A DNA stretch of 64,000 nucleotides. Source: Ovis canadensis. Taxonomy: Eukaryota > Chordata > Mammalia > Artiodactyla > Bovidae. This document shows positions 35,467 through 46,949 of this stretch, piece by piece. Below the pieces are notes generated by a model, which did not search any database, had not been told where the DNA came from, and saw only the letters and a program-made list of their open reading frames with translations. Where the stretch lies: positions 27,482,501-27,546,500 of the forward strand of contig NC_091251.1 of the NCBI RefSeq assembly GCF_042477335.2, given 5' to 3'. Positions within the stretch are counted from its first letter, which is position 1; every line of letters starts with the position of its first letter. A program made the translations under genes and the position numbers.

Positions 35467-35655
35467 CTTCTTTGTGGGTGAGCTTCTCCCCCAGTTGCAT
35501 CAGTTTTGACCGCAATTCAGATGCCATGATGTAGCCTTTCTTCTCCTTGTCCGCCATCAACATGGCCAAAAGAATTTCCTTTTTTGGGTCCTCTTGTTTT
35601 ATCTGCATATGCATGATGGTCAGGAAAGTAAAGAAATCCAGCTCTCCGTTTCTGT
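35467..35655 (-). CDS. CALML4: CALML4 coding exon 4, EF-hands 2 and 3
   Basis: The acceptor is TTCCTAG and the donor GTAATG. The exon encodes RNGELDFFTFLTIMHMQ, the central helix IKQEDPKKEILLAMLM, and the third loop DKEKKGYIMASE. EF2 has lost the first ligand Asp and the final Glu of the loop, and EF3 has Glu and Lys at positions 3 and 5. The exon ends with one base of the Val codon completed by the last exon. Confidence 0.95.
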
Positions 35656-37213
35656 CTAGGAAACCCCCAAACAGCAGAGTGAGCAAGGAGGAAAAGGCTT
35701 CTCTTGGGGATGTCAGCTGGCCTCCTGCCCAAGCCTTCAAGGCCAGCTCAAGAGCCACCCAACTCAGGAAGCACCGTGGTGGTGGCTGTGTTCACGGGGA
35801 AGAGGCTGCAGCCTGTCTTGCTGCGTTCCCACCATGGATATGCCTCATTTAATCTTTTCAACAACCCTCAGTGCCTGGACATCTCATTTTGCCCACTAAA
35901 GAGACAGAAGCTCAGAGCAGTGACAAGACCAGGATGAAGCACCGCTTTCTGTACCCCTTCTGGATGCTTCTCTCCTGCCCTGAACTGGAGGAAGTGCACC
36001 AACATGTCTATCCTCCCCCTTTGACAGTCGCTGCAACACATCTACAAAGACAGGTGGATGATGGGGCTCAAGCCTCCCTCACTTGCCCTTCCCTTCACTG
36101 CAGCCTCCACCCCAGCCCACACCCCTCCTCCAGGCATGCCTGGGGCCCTCAGCCCAGGCTGGGCTCCAACTGCAGGAAATTGGAAGTGCCCCTGCCCACA
36201 GCTTCCTGTCTGAAGGAGACAGAAACCAAAGGAAACCAGCACGCTTTGAAGAGAGAAGCAGGGGTTCTCGGTGGCTGAGCTCCCCGTCACCAGGCTTGGC
36301 CACCTGGTGGCCACCCCCAGCCCAGCCTCAGGACAAGCTCCCATTGCCGCTGCACTCGCCCTCTGATGGGGCCTTGGGATCACCCCAGCAGAGGGTGGGA
36401 ACCCGACTGAGAGATGGGGAAACGGAGGTCCAGTTGGGCTGTTGACCAAGTGTTCCTTCCTCTTTCCTTCCTGAGTGTCCAGCTATCGATGCAAACAGCC
36501 ATCCTGGCATCTGACATTCCTCCATCTCTTTTTAAAAAAAAAGTTGCCACCACCAACAAAAAGCAACTCGTTTTTGCTTGTAAAACTAGTATACGTTCTC
36601 TTCGCCAAAAACAGGAAACAAGAGGAATGAAGAATCACCCATAATCACATCAGCAGAGGACAACTTGCTAACGTTTTGGGTGGGTTTTCCTCTATGTTTT
36701 ATTCCCATTTTGAACAGTTTGGGGGAGCTCAGTCTTAGAAATGAGAATCTGGTTCCAATCTGATTCCACCATTGGCTTAAGGGCTCGGAAGTTACCAGCT
36801 GGGCTCTGAATCTTGATCTTTATCTGTAAAACTTGGATTAGGATAGTGCCTCCTTCGTGGTGTTGCTGAGCTAAGCACATGACACATCTAAGTAAAGGGA
36901 CACTGCCATCAAAACAACCTTGGGATCGTTTAGCACCGTCTGGACTGCAGGTTTGAGACAACTGTGGTGAAATGTCTAGAGCCCCTGGTCCCCTGGGATG
37001 GGGCGTCACCCGTTGCTACGAGCACACCTGGTCAGGTGCCTCCACACCCAGCCAGAGAACTCTGGCTAACACGGACCTCTCAAACCTCTGAGCTGGTCAC
37101 ACCCGACCTGCCTGCCTGCCTGCGTCCCTGGGACAAGAGCTATAGGGCTCAGGGCCCACCCACTCACCCAGACTCCTCCTTCCGTGGCAGCTGGCCCAGC
37201 CGGGCCCACTCAC
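35656..37213 (-). other. CALML4 intron 3
   Basis: GC-richer intron with MIR-like remnants at about 35835-35940 and 36735-36880. Long open frames on both strands here do not look like protein. Confidence 0.5.
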
Positions 37214-37354
37214 CTATCCTGTGAGTCTGCAGGTGCCGCTGCACCTCCCCAGGCGTTGGGCTGGCCCCCAGGCACCGCATCACCGTCAGCAGGTCCGTGG
37301 CTTTAATCTTCCCGCGCTGCTGCTTGTCATACAGGGAGAAGCATTCCTTGTACT
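37214..37354 (-). CDS. CALML4: CALML4 coding exon 3, EF-hand 1
   Basis: The exon starts after GTGGCAG with EYKECFSLYDKQQRGKIKAT and ends with HLQTHRI before GTGAGT. The first EF loop, DKQQRGKIKATD, has Gln and Arg at positions 3 and 5 where calmodulin has Asp, and it ends in Asp, so calcium binding here is probably weak. A Pro-containing linker (ASPTPGEV) follows, as in the family. Confidence 0.95.
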
Positions 37355-37734
37355 CTGCCACAGCCCAGAAGGGAGAGTCAGGGCCGCTTTTTCACCCTCC
37401 CCCAACTTCTCAATCCTCTCTCCACTTTCTGCCCCTCCCCTTCCTTCTGCCTGCTTCCCAGTCCGCCTCCCCTCCTAGAGTGGCCAGACCTAGCAAAAAA
37501 AAAAAAATCCAGGGCTGTCAAGGTAAATTGAGTTTCAGATAAACCTCAGTCCATGAGGTCACAAAGCGTCGGACAGGACTTAACAACAACATGCTTACAA
37601 AGGTATTTGTCGTTTATCTGAAATGTATGTTTAACTGCATTTCTTGCCTTTCATCCTGTCAACCCCATCCCCTTTCCCTCCTGACCTCCCTTCTGCCGCC
37701 TCCCTCCCTGCTCCTGTCCTCAACTGACTAAAAC

Positions 37735-37937
37735 CACAGTGGTCAAGAACCCGCCTGCCAGTGCAGCAGACATGAGACGTGGATTCGATCCCTGGGTCGG
37801 GAGGATCCCCTGGAGAAGAGCATGGCAACCCACTCCAGTATCCTTGCTGGAGAGTCCCATGGACAGAGGAGCCTGGTGGGCTGCAGTCCATGGGGTGGCA
37901 GAGTTGGATGTGACTGAGGCAACTTAGCACACGCAGG
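37735..37937 (+). mobile_element. Bov-tA SINE, plus orientation, antisense to CALML4
   Basis: The head GGTCAAGAACCCGCCTGCCA and GATTCGATCCCTGGGTCGGG lead to the tail CAGTCCATGGGGTGGCAGAG. The first bases of the usual head are missing. Confidence 0.85.
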
Positions 37938-39793
37938 AAAACTTGCTCGCTCTCTTGTTCCAGGTCCAGCCCAGGGAGACGAGGAGCCCACAGCAGGGCA
38001 CCAAATTCCTAGGGGATCTCAGCAAATGACAACTTAGGTGGGAAACAGAATAATAATGCCTTGGGGCTTGCTGGAGGACCAGAAACCCGCTCTGGGAAGG
38101 CCTGGCAGAGAGGCCATCATACGTGGTGACAGATATCACAACTGGGAGCTTCTGAGTCCACTGCTGCAGCCGCCGGTCTCCGGGCTGCTGAACTCTCAAG
38201 CCGCGCTCTCACACAGGCCCAGGCCCCACTCAAGACTTCAACAGGCACTGCCTGGACGTCCTCCCAGCTCCGCGGAGATCTTCCTTACTGCTCTCTTTGA
38301 ACCCTCTCTCCCCTCTGGAGGTGAAGTGGCCTGCAGAGCCACAGCTCCCCAGCCCAGTGGAACCAGCCCCCACCTGCATCTGCCCTGACCCCCCAGCCCT
38401 GGAGGCACAGGGAGGCCAGCCAGGAGCTTGGGAAGATAAGGGGTCCTCACAGAGGCCCTGACCACAGGGTGGGGGTGGAACTGGCCAAATGCCCCTCTCG
38501 TGCAGCCCCCGGGACCCATGGGGTAGAGCTCCAGCTTGAGCCCCACTGGGAGCCTGCCGGGCCCTGCACTGTTCCCTAGCACCCTGCACACTTCCCACAG
38601 CCAGCTGGTTACTCAGAGGCCTGGACCAGCAGCTTCTGAGCGGATAGTAACAAAACCAGCAAAAGCAGCTCCCGGTACTAGCGCTTTCCCCCAGGCCCTT
38701 GTGTCATCCTCACTGTGGCCCTGTGAGGAGGGACCCTAGTTGTTCCCATGGTGCAGACGAGCCAGCGAGGAAGGCTGGAGCAGCCAAGGGCTCCTGGCAG
38801 TGGGGGCAGTGGGCAGCTAGCTCTGCCCAGGCTACCCTGGAGCTCCACCAGAGGGCGGGAGAGGTGGCAGAGGACGCCCAGGCCGAGGGCCCCTTCATGC
38901 TACCTCATTAGGGCCACTCCCAGCAGCCTAGGGTTTCAGGGGCATTGCTAATCAAAGGCAGGCCAGGCGGTGGGGGTTTAGAGACAATTACCTGCTTTTA
39001 TGCCTGTGGAGAGGTTGAAGGGGAACCTCCCGCCCTTTCAGAACTTTCCAGAGCCTGGGCTTTGGAGGGGCAGACCACCAACAGGACCCAGCGGCAGGAA
39101 CCAGAGTGGCCCAGGGAAGCAAGGCTTCACTGGTTCCTGTGAAACCCAATTCCCTCTAAGAGGGCCCAGCGCCAGTGGGGACAGGGACAGGGACAGGGGG
39201 CCACCCTGCACGCAGGACTTGAACTCAGCCCCCCGCCCAGCTCCAGGGGACCTGTCTTGGTCACCCGAGCTTACCTTCCGTCTGGGTTTGCCTCTGCCCA
39301 AGAGGTGGGCCCACTACCATCCTGGGACCCCATCCTATGACAGTTGAGCACCTTCCAACAGTAGCCGGATGGGGACAGCACACTCTTGGGACCGGGGATG
39401 GACCAGACTCCACAGGGGGCAAACTGCCTCCCCCATACTCTGCACCAGGGGCCCCGTGGTATCAGCAGGGCTAGAGTCAATGGGGGACCCATCTCCTCCC
39501 CAGTTACCTAAAATGTGTCTTCCTGCTTTAAAGATCTGGAGGGTCCTCTGGACTTGGAGGCCAGCCCTGAAACAGTAGGGCTCTTCTCTCTCTACTCCTG
39601 CCCCCCCTCCATGACCTCTACACCTCCTTGCTCTCCCTGCCAGGCCCTTCTCCTGCCAGACCTGCCTGCCATCCAACATCCTGCTCACTCCTTTCCTTTG
39701 TTGTCCCCACCTCCCCACACAGGTGAACCCTGTGAGCACAAGGATTTGGGGCTTCGCTGTGCACTGCTGTATTTTTAATCCCTAGAACGGGGC

Positions 39794-39841
39794 TGGCACA
39801 AAAAAAGGACTCATAATTGGCACAAAAAAAGGACTCATAAC
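39794..39841 (+). repeat. 24-base tandem duplication in an L2-like 3' end
   Basis: TGGCACAAAAAAAGGACTCA plus TAAT (39794-39817) is followed directly by the same 24 bases with a final C (39818-39841). It sits inside a GGCTGGCAC...TGTTGAATGAA context typical of an L2 end. Confidence 0.9.
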
Positions 39842-40449
39842 TGTTGAATGAAAGAACAAATTGGGTTAAATAAACTGGATTAAAATTCCCTTTAAGTTTT
39901 CCCTTTGAAAATGCAAATGCCCCAAGGCAAGAAAGAATCCTCCCCAGACCCAGGATAACACCAGCTGTGCTGGGAATGGAACCAACTCTGATGACATCTG
40001 TACATGGTACAGACTTAAGAATGTATAGCATCCAACTTACAAGTAATAAAAATACTTTGATTATAAATCCCATCTAGCCAATTGATTATCACAAGTGAGT
40101 TTCTGCCAGCTCTTGTATCCATTGCCAACCTACAATTTTGATTTAACCATAAGTGAGGTAAGCTGCAGGCCAATGAATGCAACTATTTTCCCAATGACTA
40201 CACTGTCATTACATCTGATGAGTGATCTACTGTTAAACTATTCCTCACCTTTGTGCAAATTACATCCATTAAACTGAAGTCTTTCAAATCTTCAGCACTA
40301 CTAATTGCAACAGAGCTATCTTTTAAAAAACTTTTGTAGACGAAGGGACATTCTTTCATCTTCCTTTGTTTAATAATAGTTCACAAAATTCCTAAAGGTG
40401 TACCACGTAGCTCATGCTAGCAAGAGCAAGCTGGCCCCGGCTTACATCT

Positions 40450-40625
40450 GGGTGACGTCCAGGCACAGAGTCAGGTGCGTGCCTGCCACCTGCTCTCTTG
40501 CTCACAGGAGCCTGATGAGGCAGTGCCATTATTCCCACTTCACAGATGAGACCACCGAGGCTCAGAGGGGACTGGAGCCCAGGTCCACTGCCTCCAAGGT
40601 CCCTGGTCTTCCCATTCAAGCAGTC
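40450..40625 (-). mobile_element. MIR SINE, antisense
   Basis: TTATTCCCACTTCACAGATG, then AGACCACCGAGGCTCAGAGG and GGACTGGAGCCCAGGTCCA follow the reversed MIR order. Confidence 0.6.
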
Positions 40626-41670
40626 TTTCTTTCCTGAATGTTTGTGGTCCCTTTCTTTGTGTCAGACTTTAGGAGACAAAGGGAAACGTACCTTCTTCCT
40701 TTCTGGGAGATTCAGAAGCCCCAGAGGGAGGGTCAGTGAGCCCCAGCACCACGTTTGGTGGGGGGCACACTAACAGCTGGATTCCAGCCCTGAGATTCAT
40801 CAAGCCTTGTGTTAAGACTGGGTAGGAGAGGCCCCTACCCTGGGCCTTGGATTTTAAAAGTCCCTGCTCTGGACCCCGTTGAGGGGTAAGAATATCAAGG
40901 GGCCTATGGGGAGGCGCCTGCAACCCACCTACCCTCTCTCCCTTACAGACGCTGCTGGTAACCAGAACTCTGCAAGTCCTGCCCAGGTAACCATCCCTCA
41001 GTTCATCTCCCTGCTTGAGCTCAGCTGAGCCTCCCCAGCAGGGTCTGGCCCCTGGCTTCCGTGTAACCCAACTCTGTCGGCTTGGCCTTGTGGAAACAGA
41101 ACCAGGCACTGTGGGAAACTGAAGCTGCCTGGGGCAGGTTTGGGGATTCACAGAATAAAGTGCTCCAAATGCCAACACTAGGCTTGCCGTCAGGGCAGAG
41201 GGATCTCTGAGGCCACCTCCACTGGCCTTCACCCTTTACAGATGGGGAGACTGAAGCCCACAGCCTAAACAAAGCACCCTTTCCGAGAGCACAGCCCTGG
41301 GCCCTGTTCTCTTTCTCAGCCAGTTACAAAGCCCCCTTTTCAGCTGGGGCCCTCAGTCACAACCAGTTGGTGTCTCTCCGACCAGCCCCTCTCCCCCTCC
41401 GCCCCCAACTATCAAGTTCTGGAGGAGAACCGAAGCGCTCCCCCTCCTGTCAGGCCCTCTTGCAAATCACACTGACGACTGTGTACTACGCACAGTTCTC
41501 ACCTCCAAGCCTTATCCCCCGCCCCTCCACCAGGCCCTTCCTGGTAGCAGTCGGCCCCTGGCTTGTGGGTGGGCCCAGCTCTCCCACCAACAAAACATGA
41601 GCAGAGCAAATTACCTAATGAGACCCATATTTTGCTGTGAGTTGCTAATGAAAGAACAAACCAAACCTAC

Positions 41671-41701
41671 CATTAATTTGGTCCTGGGAAAGAAACTTGG
41701 C
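41671..41701 (-). CDS. CALML4: CALML4 coding exon 2 (31 bases)
   Basis: This 31-base exon encodes AKFLSQDQIN and one base of the following Glu codon, between a CTGCAG acceptor and a GTAGGT donor. Joined to exon 1 it gives MAKFLSQDQINEYKEC, the N terminus of the conserved 153-residue form. It is too small for ORF prediction and was identified by reading the protein across the splice. Confidence 0.92.
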
Positions 41702-41795
41702 CTGCAGCAGAGAGAGAACAGTCAGGAAGGGACTCCATGAAAGCCCCCTGCCTCCCCAGCCCCGGGCAGCCTGGCCAGGCCACACAGATCCTCAC
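41702..41795 (-). other. CALML4 intron 1 (94 bases)
   Basis: A very short intron with GTGAGG and CTGCAG ends separates the exon that ends in ATG from the 31-base exon 2. Confidence 0.85.
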
Positions 41796-41930
41796 CATCG
41801 CGTGGCCTCCAGCTGCCACCCGTGGGCTCGCTGCTCCCAGAACTGCCTTCCTGTTCCCCTTCTTCCCGGCTTCAAGTCGAAAGTCCGCCCAGCCGGGTGG
41901 AGGCCCCGGTAATAAATCCCTGGCTGCCAT
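41796..41930 (-). CDS. CALML4: CALML4 coding exon 1, long-form N terminus (45 residues)
   Basis: The exon opens with MAARDLLPGPPPGWADF and ends in GGHAM directly before a GTGAGG donor. The human long isoform, as I recall it, begins with a similar leader (MAAEHLL then PGPPP). An in-frame TGA lies 24 bases upstream of the first ATG (41955-41957), so this ATG is the first usable start in its frame. Its -3 base is T, a weak Kozak context. The final ATG of the exon is the start of the short form. No known domain is visible in the leader. Confidence 0.85.
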
Positions 41931-42292
41931 GGAGACCAGGCCCGCCGCCAGGGGTCAGATTCCAGCTTCCTGTGCTCTGTGGATGCCTGGCTGTGGGGTG
42001 GTGGCAGGCTAGATTTTGAGAGATGGGAGCTGCCCGAGGGCTTCGCCGGCACTTGGTCCTGCACCAGGAAGCTGATATTCTGTAGCCAGAGGACAAGGGC
42101 CGCTGTTCCTTCCTGGGAGCCCTCTGTGGACACTAAGAAGGGGTCACCCAGAGAGGGGATCGCTGGGTCCCCCAGGCCTGCCTTCAGGGGTATTTCTCTC
42201 TGAGGATTGCATTAGGGGCTAAATAGAGTCTCCTCCTAGGTGTTGGGCACTTTGCACATCCCCTTTAGGCACGTCACACACCACCTCATTAG

Positions 42293-42785
42293 TTCAGTTC
42301 AGTCGCTCAGTCGTGTCCAACTCTTTGCGACCCCATGAACCACAGCACGCCAGGCCTCCCTGTCCATCACCAACTCCTGGAGTCCACCCAAACCCATGTC
42401 CATTGAGTTAGTGATGCCATCCAACCATCTCATCCTGTCATCCCCTTCTCCTCTTGCCCTCAATCTTTCCCAGCATCAGGGTCTTTTCAAATGAGTCAAC
42501 TCTTTGCATCAGGTGGCCAAAGTATTGGAGCTTCAGCTTCAACATCAGTCATTCCAATGAACACCCAGGACTGGTCTCCTTTAAGGTGAACTGGTTGGAT
42601 CTCCTTGCAGTCCAAGGGACTCTCAAGAGTCTTCTCCAACACCACAGTTCAAAAGCATTAATTCTTCGGCGCTCAGCTTTCTTCACAGTCCAACTCTCAC
42701 ATCCATACATGACTACTGGAAAAACCATAGCCTTGACTAGACGGACCTTTGTTGACAAAGTAATGTCTCTGCTTTTTAATATGGG
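42293..42785 (-). mobile_element. BovB LINE 3' fragment, antisense
   Basis: It starts with AGTTCAGTTCAGTCGCTCAG and runs to TAATGTCTCTGCTTTTTAAT, about 490 bases of the BovB 3' end. It encodes only the extreme C terminus of the polymerase ([20 protein letters not shown] type), with frame breaks. Confidence 0.9.
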
Positions 42786-44327
42786 AAGGAAACCCTGCGT
42801 GACACCACAGCCCAGTGACAGCCACCTCCTCCGCCGGAACCCTGGATGCCACACACAGGAGAGAAAGGCGCCTCTGAGGAAGACCTCGGTGCCCATTCCA
42901 CAGCTCTGTGCCTCAGCATCCTGGCCTTATGTTGAGAGTTAATGGCGAGATGGTCCATTTTCAGCTTGAGTCAGTTCCTTCCCATTTTTCTGGGGGTGTG
43001 GTAGGTGCCCATGCTGGGGTCTCTGGCCCCACCACAGGCAACTCAGGGGACTCAGAGGGAGACCTCTTAAGTGACTTTCCTGGTCAGGAAGGCTCCCTCT
43101 TTTCTTCCTTCCCCTCCACTCCCCACTGCACTTCCCACCCCTTCCAGCAGAAGCTGCTGACTTTCCCCATTTCTCAGTGGTTTGTCCCCAGCCCACCCCT
43201 CCCCACACCCACTGAGGAAGTGAACGGGGGATGGAGCTGCAGCGCTGGGCACAGCTGGGTTCTCCCCCTCCTTCTCTGAGATCCCTGCTGTATCCTGTGT
43301 CCACGGCTGGTGGCTGCCGTGCCTTTGGGGCCCCGACTCCAGGGCCCACCCAGTCTGTCGGGACTGGCAGGTATGGCCACACCGGTTGTGCACTGCACTA
43401 GGGCTCCTGGTCTGGGGGCCTGGAAAGGGCTGCATGCGTGCAGAGGGAACTGGTGGTAATCTGTAGAAGTTACATGGATCAGGGCAGGGGGGCTGTCTTT
43501 GTCCCCTGACCATTTCCTTGTGAAAGGTTCTCTTTTCCTCGACTTCACACCCATTTCTAGACCCAGAAAGTTTTAGCTGGCGGTTTCTGACTCCTCCAAG
43601 TTGGGGCTGAGGAAAGGCTGGTGGGAGCAGGAAAGGAGGGGAGTTTCTATGAGACTTACAGGAAGAAGAGGAGAGGGGACATCAGGCGGGGCGTTGGCAG
43701 GGCCCGGGGCACAGAGCGGATGCTTGAGGGGAAGCCTGAAGAGCCAGGCCCGGGCTCGCTTGGAATCACCCTGTGTTTGGAAAGGGGCTCCTGGGGGAGA
43801 TGTGATCGTTGGGCTGTACCCCAAGGTCCTGCGAGCCATATAGTAGCCCAGCCTCAAGACCAAAGAGCCGAGAGACAGACAACAACTTATCAGATGCGGG
43901 AATCTTACGGATCTGAAGCCACATCCTGGAGCAACACCCCCCTGTGGACGGCAGACAGCAGGCAGGACACGGCGCGCCTTCTGCTGCTCTGGAGGAGGAG
44001 GCGGCTACCAGTTATAGAGAGCATTGACTTCAGAAGGCTCATCAGTTACCAGGGAAACCAGCTGGGGGCAGGGGCAGGCGTGTGGACAGTCACAGATAAA
44101 GGGCCTGTGATGAACAGGACTGGACAGTCCTGTGTGTGAAGTAGGGACTGGTGGAGCACGAGATACACAGACAGCAAGTGAACGGCCACCTTGAGTGGCC
44201 TGGCCATACACACCCACACTTCCTGCATGACTCTCATAATCCTGGCCCTGCCCCTCTTCTGAGATATCCCTGGGGTCAGGGATGCAGAGGTACGTTGCAA
44301 CGGCAGATCACAAATATTATGACAGAC

Positions 44328-44400
44328 TGTTGTTTTTGCTGTTTAGTCTCTAAGTTGTTTTCGATTCTTTTGCAACCCCGTGATGACAGTAGCTAGAAGA
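44328..44400 (-). mobile_element. Bov-A end fragment, antisense
   Basis: TGTTTAGTCTCTAAGTTGTT and GCAACCCCGTGATGACAG resemble a diverged reversed Bov-A end, just before a complete Bov-tA. Confidence 0.5.
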
Positions 44401-44407
44401 ATACCAA

Positions 44408-44626
44408 GAGTTCCCAGGTGGTGCAGTGGTAAAGAATCCGTCCGCCAACACAGAAGACCCAAGAGACACCGGTTCGATCCCTGGGTCCGCAAGGTCCCCT
44501 GCAGTAGGAAGTGGCTACCCACTCCAGTATTCTTGCCTGGGAAATCCCATGGACAGAGGAGCCTGGCGGGCCGCAGTCCAGGGGGTCGCAGAGTCGGACA
44601 CGACTGAGGGCACACACAATCAAGAG
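44408..44626 (+). mobile_element. Bov-tA SINE, plus orientation
   Basis: Head AGTTCCCAGGTGGTGCAGTG, promoter GGTTCGATCCCTGGGTCCGC, tail GGGTCGCAGAGTCGGACACG and a final CA run. Full length. Confidence 0.9.
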
Positions 44627-44744
44627 TAAGACACAAAGAATGCTAGACAGTAACTCCCTGAGACGCGAGCCAACTTTGGGTGAATTTTTCATGGAAGTCC
44701 AGAGGAGGGAGGCCCTGCAGTCAGACTCGCCAGTGGTGAGGCCA

Positions 44745-45068
44745 GGACTTCCCTGATGGCTCAATGGTGGGAAGTCCACCTGCCAAGGCAGGGGACACGA
44801 GTTTGGTCCCTGGTCCCAGAAGATCCCACATGTCTCGGAGCAACCAAGCCCCGCACCATAACTACCAAAGCCTGCACACTCCAGAGCCTGGGAGTCACAA
44901 CTAATTAGCCCCTGTGCTGCAACTGCTGCAGCCCGTGTGCCTAGAGCCTGTGCTCCACGCCAAGAGGAGCTGCTGCAGTGGGAAGCCCACGCTCTGCAAC
45001 TAGAGAGCCGCCCCACTCTGCAGAGAAAACCTGCGCACAACGCAGACAGCGCAGCCTTAAACCAACAA
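44745..45068 (+). mobile_element. CHR-type SINE with perfect 13-base target-site duplication
   Basis: The element runs from GGACTTCCCTGATGGCTCAA to CAGCCTTAAACCAACAA. It is flanked by AGTGGTGAGGCCA at 44732-44744 and again at 45069-45081. Internal phrases such as GCCTGGGAGTCACAAC and CTGTGCTCCACGCC are typical of the family. Confidence 0.93.
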
Positions 45069-45081
45069 AGTGGTGAGGCCA

Positions 45082-46464
45082 CCACTGTCACCTGGTCCCC
45101 AGAGAGATTCCCTCTGCTCAGGCTAGGGACGAAACATAAGATGCTTAACAGGCACAGTACAGGGGAGATCATGGCCATGAGGCAACACACAGGCAGTGAC
45201 AGCATTCTGAGGTCACACCACCCCAGCCTGTGGTTGGCGTCCCAGCCTGCAGTCCCCACAGCTGGTGCCGAAACCTGGAGCAGGGGATGTCTAACAGATC
45301 GTAGGGGTCATAGAATGGTGACTTTCTCCAGGGGAGGCCTGGATTAGTGACCTCAGTAGCGGTCTCAGGTAGGGCTGAGTGGAGGACAGGTGAAGACTGT
45401 AAGACCCTTTCTAATCCTATCCGCCAAGAAGTGGCAAACCCACACCACCAGAAACTTACCTGCCAGTCCCAGGCCGTGGTATACGGTGTTCCACTGGGAG
45501 CAGATCCTGTGGTCAGGACAAAAACAGTCGGACTTGGATGGTGCTGACTAGTTGCTTTGGGGTTACCATGGCGTAGTCTCTGGGTCCATTGCTCCTGGCA
45601 TATTCAGTTATAATGTGGAAGGCTCAAGCTAGCCTCCTAGTTCACATGTCAGAGAGCAGATTTCCTGTCTCACTTGCTGGCTAAATAAGTAGTCCATCCA
45701 TCCTCCGCTTAGCCCGGCAGCAGGGGAGGAGGGCTGTAGGGCTGGTGGAAATGCCAGTGTCTGTCATCTTTTACAGGCCAGCTCCTGAGTCTCATGGCCC
45801 ATAAACTGGTTTCCTTGGTCGCTATTGCAGCGCCTTCCCCATAGGGGTGTGCAGCCATCAGCAAGCCCTCTCGTGGTTTCCACTGGATTTATCCAGATGC
45901 TGTTGGATACAGGCCAGTCACTGCTGTCCACCAGCACGATCACCCCAGACCCACCTATCAGTGTGCCAAGCCTCTCAAGGCCAGCCTCTCCTGTATTTCT
46001 TGGGAAACATTTTCAGGAAACTTCCTAAAGAGATCTCAGTCAAGAGGGACAGGAATCGCCAAGGCTCCAATAATTTGCTGATATCTTTTCCATTCTAAAT
46101 ATTCTTTCATATCTAATTTTATTCACTTTTTTAGAAGTTTTCTTATCAAGCATACTCAAAACTGTGTAAGCCTCAGACCCCACAATCAGATGTGTGCCCA
46201 CTTAGGTGATATCCATTAAGTCCTTGTATGGAGAATGGGCCTGGGACAGGGTTTGGAGGAAACACGGAATCAACGTAGGGGAGAATTGAGGTTACTAGGG
46301 ACGTGGGGGCCCTTGTGCTTTGAGAGGCCAAGGCTGGAGCTGGCTTACTGAATTAAGATTGTGCAGATTGTGACCTGCTGAGTGAGGGGGGGCAGCAGGC
46401 AGCACCTTCAGCATCCAGCTCCCACTCTGGGGGAGTGAAACCCATGGAGTCCTTTTGATTGAAG
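45082..46464. other. Intergenic, unique sequence
   Basis: No gene, exon or clear mobile element is recognised. Open frames here are short and lack family features. Confidence 0.5.
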
Positions 46465-46672
46465 GCAGTTGGGCTTCCCTGCCAATGCAGGAGACGCAAG
46501 AGATGCGGGTTCAATCTCTGGGTCAGGAAGATCGCCTGGAGGGTCCCTTGGAGAAGGAAATGGCTACCCACTCCAGTATTCTTGCCCAGAAAATCCAGTG
46601 GACAGAAGAGCCTGACAGGCTACAGTCCATGGGGTTGCAGAGTAGGACACAACTTAGCAACTAAATAAGTTT
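46465..46672 (+). mobile_element. Bov-tA SINE, plus orientation
   Basis: Head CCCTGCCAATGCAGGAGACG, promoter GGGTTCAATCTCTGGGTCAG and tail AGTCCATGGGGTTGCAGAGT mark a Bov-tA element lacking its first bases. Confidence 0.85.
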
Positions 46673-46949
46673 CTATACATCCCCACCAAGAACATGAAAT
46701 CACACAATTCATTATTTCAGATCCCGGAAGCCAGGGGGCCCAACGAGCTAGAAGGGCCATCCTCATCCCAGGTCCTGAGCAGGAGCTATTGAGCAGGACA
46801 GCAGGCATCTGTTACTGCCAAGGCGGTGGGGGCAGAGGTCACTAACTTCTCATGGGTGTAGAAGGTGCCTGGGAAAAGCAAAGCAGGAAATTGTTGCAGG
46901 TATCCTGAACTCCAGTCTTCACGTCTACACTCTGGATGTGAGGAGGGTT

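Larger units (their letters stand above)
37355..41670 (-). other. CALML4 intron 2, with SINE and MIR copies
   Basis: The largest CALML4 intron. It holds a small Bov-tA end fragment (about 37549-37592), a Bov-tA at 37735, an L2 end near 39730-39860 with a 24-base tandem duplication, and a reversed MIR at about 40450-40620. No extra exon is needed for the protein. Confidence 0.55.
32560..41930 (-). other. CALML4: CALML4 gene (calmodulin-like protein 4)
   Basis: Five minus-strand exons join without frame error into 197 residues, or 153 if translation starts at the second ATG. I recognise calmodulin-like 4, whose human forms are 196 and 153 residues. It is a four-EF-hand light chain of MYO7B in the intermicrovillar adhesion complex of intestinal and kidney brush borders. 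EF1-EF3 lack several calcium ligands while EF4 looks more complete, so weak calcium binding is likely. All junctions are GT-AG. The gene is tail-to-tail with PIAS1 and has CLN6 upstream on the same strand. The 3' end is inferred from an AATAAA on the minus strand at 32580-32585. Confidence 0.95.

Noticed and set aside
36042..36449. Overlapping 120-135 residue frames on both strands in CALML4 intron 3
   Set aside because: The frames are open because the DNA is GC-rich; no splice phase, family motif or homologous residues support coding.
44393..45259. 288-residue open frame on the minus strand
   Set aside because: It is the antisense translation of a CHR-type SINE plus a Bov-tA; phrases such as GPPGSSVHGISQARILEWVA occur wherever Bov-A elements are read backwards.
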